Of a stretch of 46,169 bases of DNA, positions 44,582 through 46,169 are shown in pieces (position 1 is the first letter of the stretch; each line of letters starts with the position of its first letter). A program made the position numbers and the translations under genes. Source of the stretch: Rhodospirillales bacterium (GTDB taxonomy: Bacteria > Pseudomonadota > Alphaproteobacteria > Rhodospirillales_A > JACZKS01); the NCBI GenBank assembly GCA_018648445.1, contig JABGRG010000019.1, positions 1 through 46,169 on the forward strand, given 5' to 3'. Below the pieces are notes generated by a model. That model was not told the DNA's origin, did no database searches, and was given only the letters and a program-made list of their open reading frames with translations.

Positions 44582-45267
44582 TGTCCTATACAGGTTTCCG
44601 TGATTCGTGCCAAAAAGCCGATCAATTCGGTTCCCTGACCCGGTTGAAAAGCGCTGTCCCGCGCGCCGAGGGCAAGCAGGCCGGCCGGGGTTTTTCCATC
44701 CGCCCCGATACGTGCAAGCGCCGCCGAATGAACCAGCCCGGCCCCTTCGCCGAATATGGTTCCGTCGTCTGCGGCCTCGTCCACCAGCGCGATTTTGCGA
44801 TCTATCCCGATCAGGTCGTCAACAAAGCCTTCGGCAAGCAGTCTCACGCTACGAACCGGTGGTTCGGTTTGTTCGCCCAGCGGAACCTCGAACCCGATGG
44901 CGACCACGTCCACATCCAGGATCAGCGGCCATTCGTCGCAAATGGTGCGCAGGCCCGCAACCAGCCCATCCGCCGTCATCAAGGCCAGCACAGCGTCGTG
45001 CACGCGGGCCTGACTGGACATGTTGCTGCGGCTGGTCTCGATCAGATCGCGCGCGCCGTTCTTCATATCCTCCATCTCGCCGCGCAGGTAATCGAGCATG
45101 GTTTTTTGCAGATCGACAACACCGTCACCCTTCCAGCGCCGGGGCGGCGTCATGCGCGCCAGCAATTCTTCCCGGGCGACGAAGAAATCCGGATGCTTTT
45201 CCAGAAATTCCTCAATTTGCGCATCATTGGTGGAAATCGGCTTGTCTGTCGTGGAATTATCGTTCAT
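44560..45267 (-). CDS. DUF484 family protein
   Basis: Cytoplasmic protein, 235 aa, of the DUF484 family, which is regularly encoded just upstream of xerC. The N-terminal motif IEEFLEKHPDFFVAREELLARM is characteristic. A predicted coiled coil (MLDYLRGEMEDMKNGARDL) and a GAF-like C-terminal domain (GVVDLQK, LALGARDSAFQPGQG) follow. ATG 45267 is chosen because the family normally begins close to this point; longer in-frame starts up to 45324 exist and none has a strong ribosome site. Biochemical function is unknown; association with recombination or division is inferred from context. It is divergent from priA (42 bases between starts). Confidence 0.85.
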   Translation of the reverse strand: MNDNSTTDKPISTNDAQIEEFLEKHPDFFVAREELLARMTPPRRWKGDGVVDLQKTMLDYLRGEMEDMKNGARDLIETSRSNMSSQARVHDAVLALMTADGLVAGLRTICDEWPLILDVDVVAIGFEVPLGEQTEPPVRSVRLLAEGFVDDLIGIDRKIALVDEAADDGTIFGEGAGLVHSAALARIGADGKTPAGLLALGARDSAFQPGQGTELIGFLARITETCIGQWLEKPL

Positions 45268-45309
45268 GGCTACCGCATAATAGATACGTGATGGGGCAGA
45301 GTGTAACCC

Positions 45310-46169
45310 ATGCCAAATGAGCATGCCAGTTCACAAGAATACCGGGCCAATAACCGCATCAGCGTATTGCTGCCGCTGCCCCTGGTCGGCCCCTATGATT
45401 ACCGCGCGCCCGAGGGGCTATTCCTGAAACCCGGCGATTTCGTTTCGGTGCCACTGGGAAAACGCGAACGCATCGGCGTTGTGTGGGGGCCGGGTTCGGA
45501 CGATATCAATGAGGCCCGCCTCAAAGACGTTTCCGCGCGGCTTGAATGCCCGCCCATGACCGACGTCGCCCGCGATTTTGTCGATTGGGTGGCGCGTTAC
45601 ACCATGAGCGCGCCCGGTGCCGTTCTGCGCATGGCCATGAGCGTGCCCTCCGCCCTGAACCCGGCAAAACCGATCATCGGATATGAACTGGCCCCGCACG
45701 CGCCCGAGGTGCGTTTCACGGCTGCGCGCCGACGCGTCGTCAACCTGTTGGCCGAGGGACCGCCTCGCGAGGGCCGCGAACTGGCCGCCGAGGCAGGTGT
45801 TGGCACCGGCGTCGTCAAGGGACTGGCAGCCGCCGGTGTCCTGCAAACCGTTGATCTGCCGCCTCGCAAAACCTTCATGGAACCCGACTGGCAATTACCC
45901 GGCCCCACCCTGTCGCCCGATCAGGTGCGCGCCGCCACCGACCTTCGCAACCGGGTCGTCGAAGGCGGGTTCAGCGTGACGGTTCTGGATGGCGTTCCCG
46001 GATCGGGCAAAACGGAAGTTTATTTCGAGGCTTTGGCCGAAACCCTGGCCAAGGGCGAACAGGTTCTGGTTCTGGTTCCCGAGATTTCGCTTACGGCGCA
46101 ATGGCTGAACCGCTTTCGGGACCGTTTCGGAACGACGCCTGCCGAATGGCATTCCGACCGTTCGCCGGG
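45310..46169 (+). CDS. priA: Primosomal protein N' (PriA helicase), 5' part only
   Basis: The frame is open from ATG 45310 to the window end, 286 codons. PriA restarts stalled replication forks. Visible: the N-terminal 3'-DNA-binding domain (ISVLLPLPLVGPYDYRAP, GDFVSVPLGKRERIGVVWG), the winged-helix region (residues about 130-200) and the start of the helicase domain. Walker A is in DGVPGSGKTEVY, and the following segment LVLVPEISLTAQW is typical of PriA. The zinc-binding and remaining helicase motifs lie outside the window. Confidence 0.92.
   Translation, partial: MPNEHASSQEYRANNRISVLLPLPLVGPYDYRAPEGLFLKPGDFVSVPLGKRERIGVVWGPGSDDINEARLKDVSARLECPPMTDVARDFVDWVARYTMSAPGAVLRMAMSVPSALNPAKPIIGYELAPHAPEVRFTAARRRVVNLLAEGPPREGRELAAEAGVGTGVVKGLAAAGVLQTVDLPPRKTFMEPDWQLPGPTLSPDQVRAATDLRNRVVEGGFSVTVLDGVPGSGKTEVYFEALAETLAKGEQVLVLVPEISLTAQWLNRFRDRFGTTPAEWHSDRSP

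Overview
This window looks like a piece of chromosome from a GC-rich alphaproteobacterium, probably a marine or aquatic member of the Rhodospirillales. The evidence is two TRAP transporter systems, an mdh-sucA-sucB-lpd block, a short alpha-type RpoH with an RluD neighbour, and an xerC-DUF484-priA block. The placement is inferred from gene families and order only; there is no rRNA or tRNA gene in the window. Both ends cut through genes: a GH116 glycosidase on the left and priA on the right.

Layout. (1) 1-8.8 kb, plus strand: a carbohydrate catabolic operon. It contains a GH116-type glycosidase (3' end), a LacD-type class I aldolase, an L-fucose/L-arabinose-isomerase-fold isomerase, a GH31 alpha-glycosidase, and TRAP DctQ and DctM. 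A roughly 270 bp nested inverted-repeat element follows, then TRAP DctP. The genes overlap or nearly touch. The set suggests uptake of a glycoside, hydrolysis, aldose-ketose isomerisation and aldol cleavage. No sugar kinase is visible, and the substrate is unknown. (2) 9.0-14.0 kb: a large SBBP-repeat lipoprotein, a Sel1-repeat protein and a di-heme cytochrome c peroxidase. (3) 14.0-23.7 kb: a two-sided catabolic locus. The minus strand carries TRAP DctP-DctQ-DctM, a LysR regulator, an Asp/Glu/hydantoin racemase, an SDR protein lacking the usual Tyr-x3-Lys, and a D-2-hydroxyacid dehydrogenase. Across a 617 bp intergenic region, the plus strand carries a hydantoinase/dihydroorotase-type cyclic amidohydrolase and an M20 N-carbamoyl-amino-acid amidohydrolase. 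Together these fit uptake and stereo-inclusive degradation of a hydantoin or other cyclic ureide. (4) 23.7-28.2 kb, housekeeping and small genes: rpoH, rluD, a small membrane protein, a JAMM (M67) peptidase, a low-specificity threonine aldolase and a small lipoprotein. (5) 28.3-33.1 kb: a zinc-less MDR oxidoreductase, a PLP decarboxylase, a sterol-desaturase-family enzyme and a COG4091 oxidoreductase with a SAF domain. (6) 33.2-40.0 kb: TCA-cycle genes mdh, sucA, sucB and lpd. sucCD is absent from the usual slot, and a 15 bp tandem repeat begins at the sucA stop codon. (7) 40.0-46.2 kb: a second MDR paralogue, two MFS transporters (the second frameshifted in a G run), xerC, a DUF484 gene and the 5' part of priA.

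The most interesting accessory content is the glycoside operon at the left edge and the divergent hydantoin-type locus with its own TRAP importer. The compact palindromic element between dctM and dctP and the sucA-sucB tandem repeat are the clearest non-coding structures. All functional statements rest on motif recognition by eye; no database search was run.
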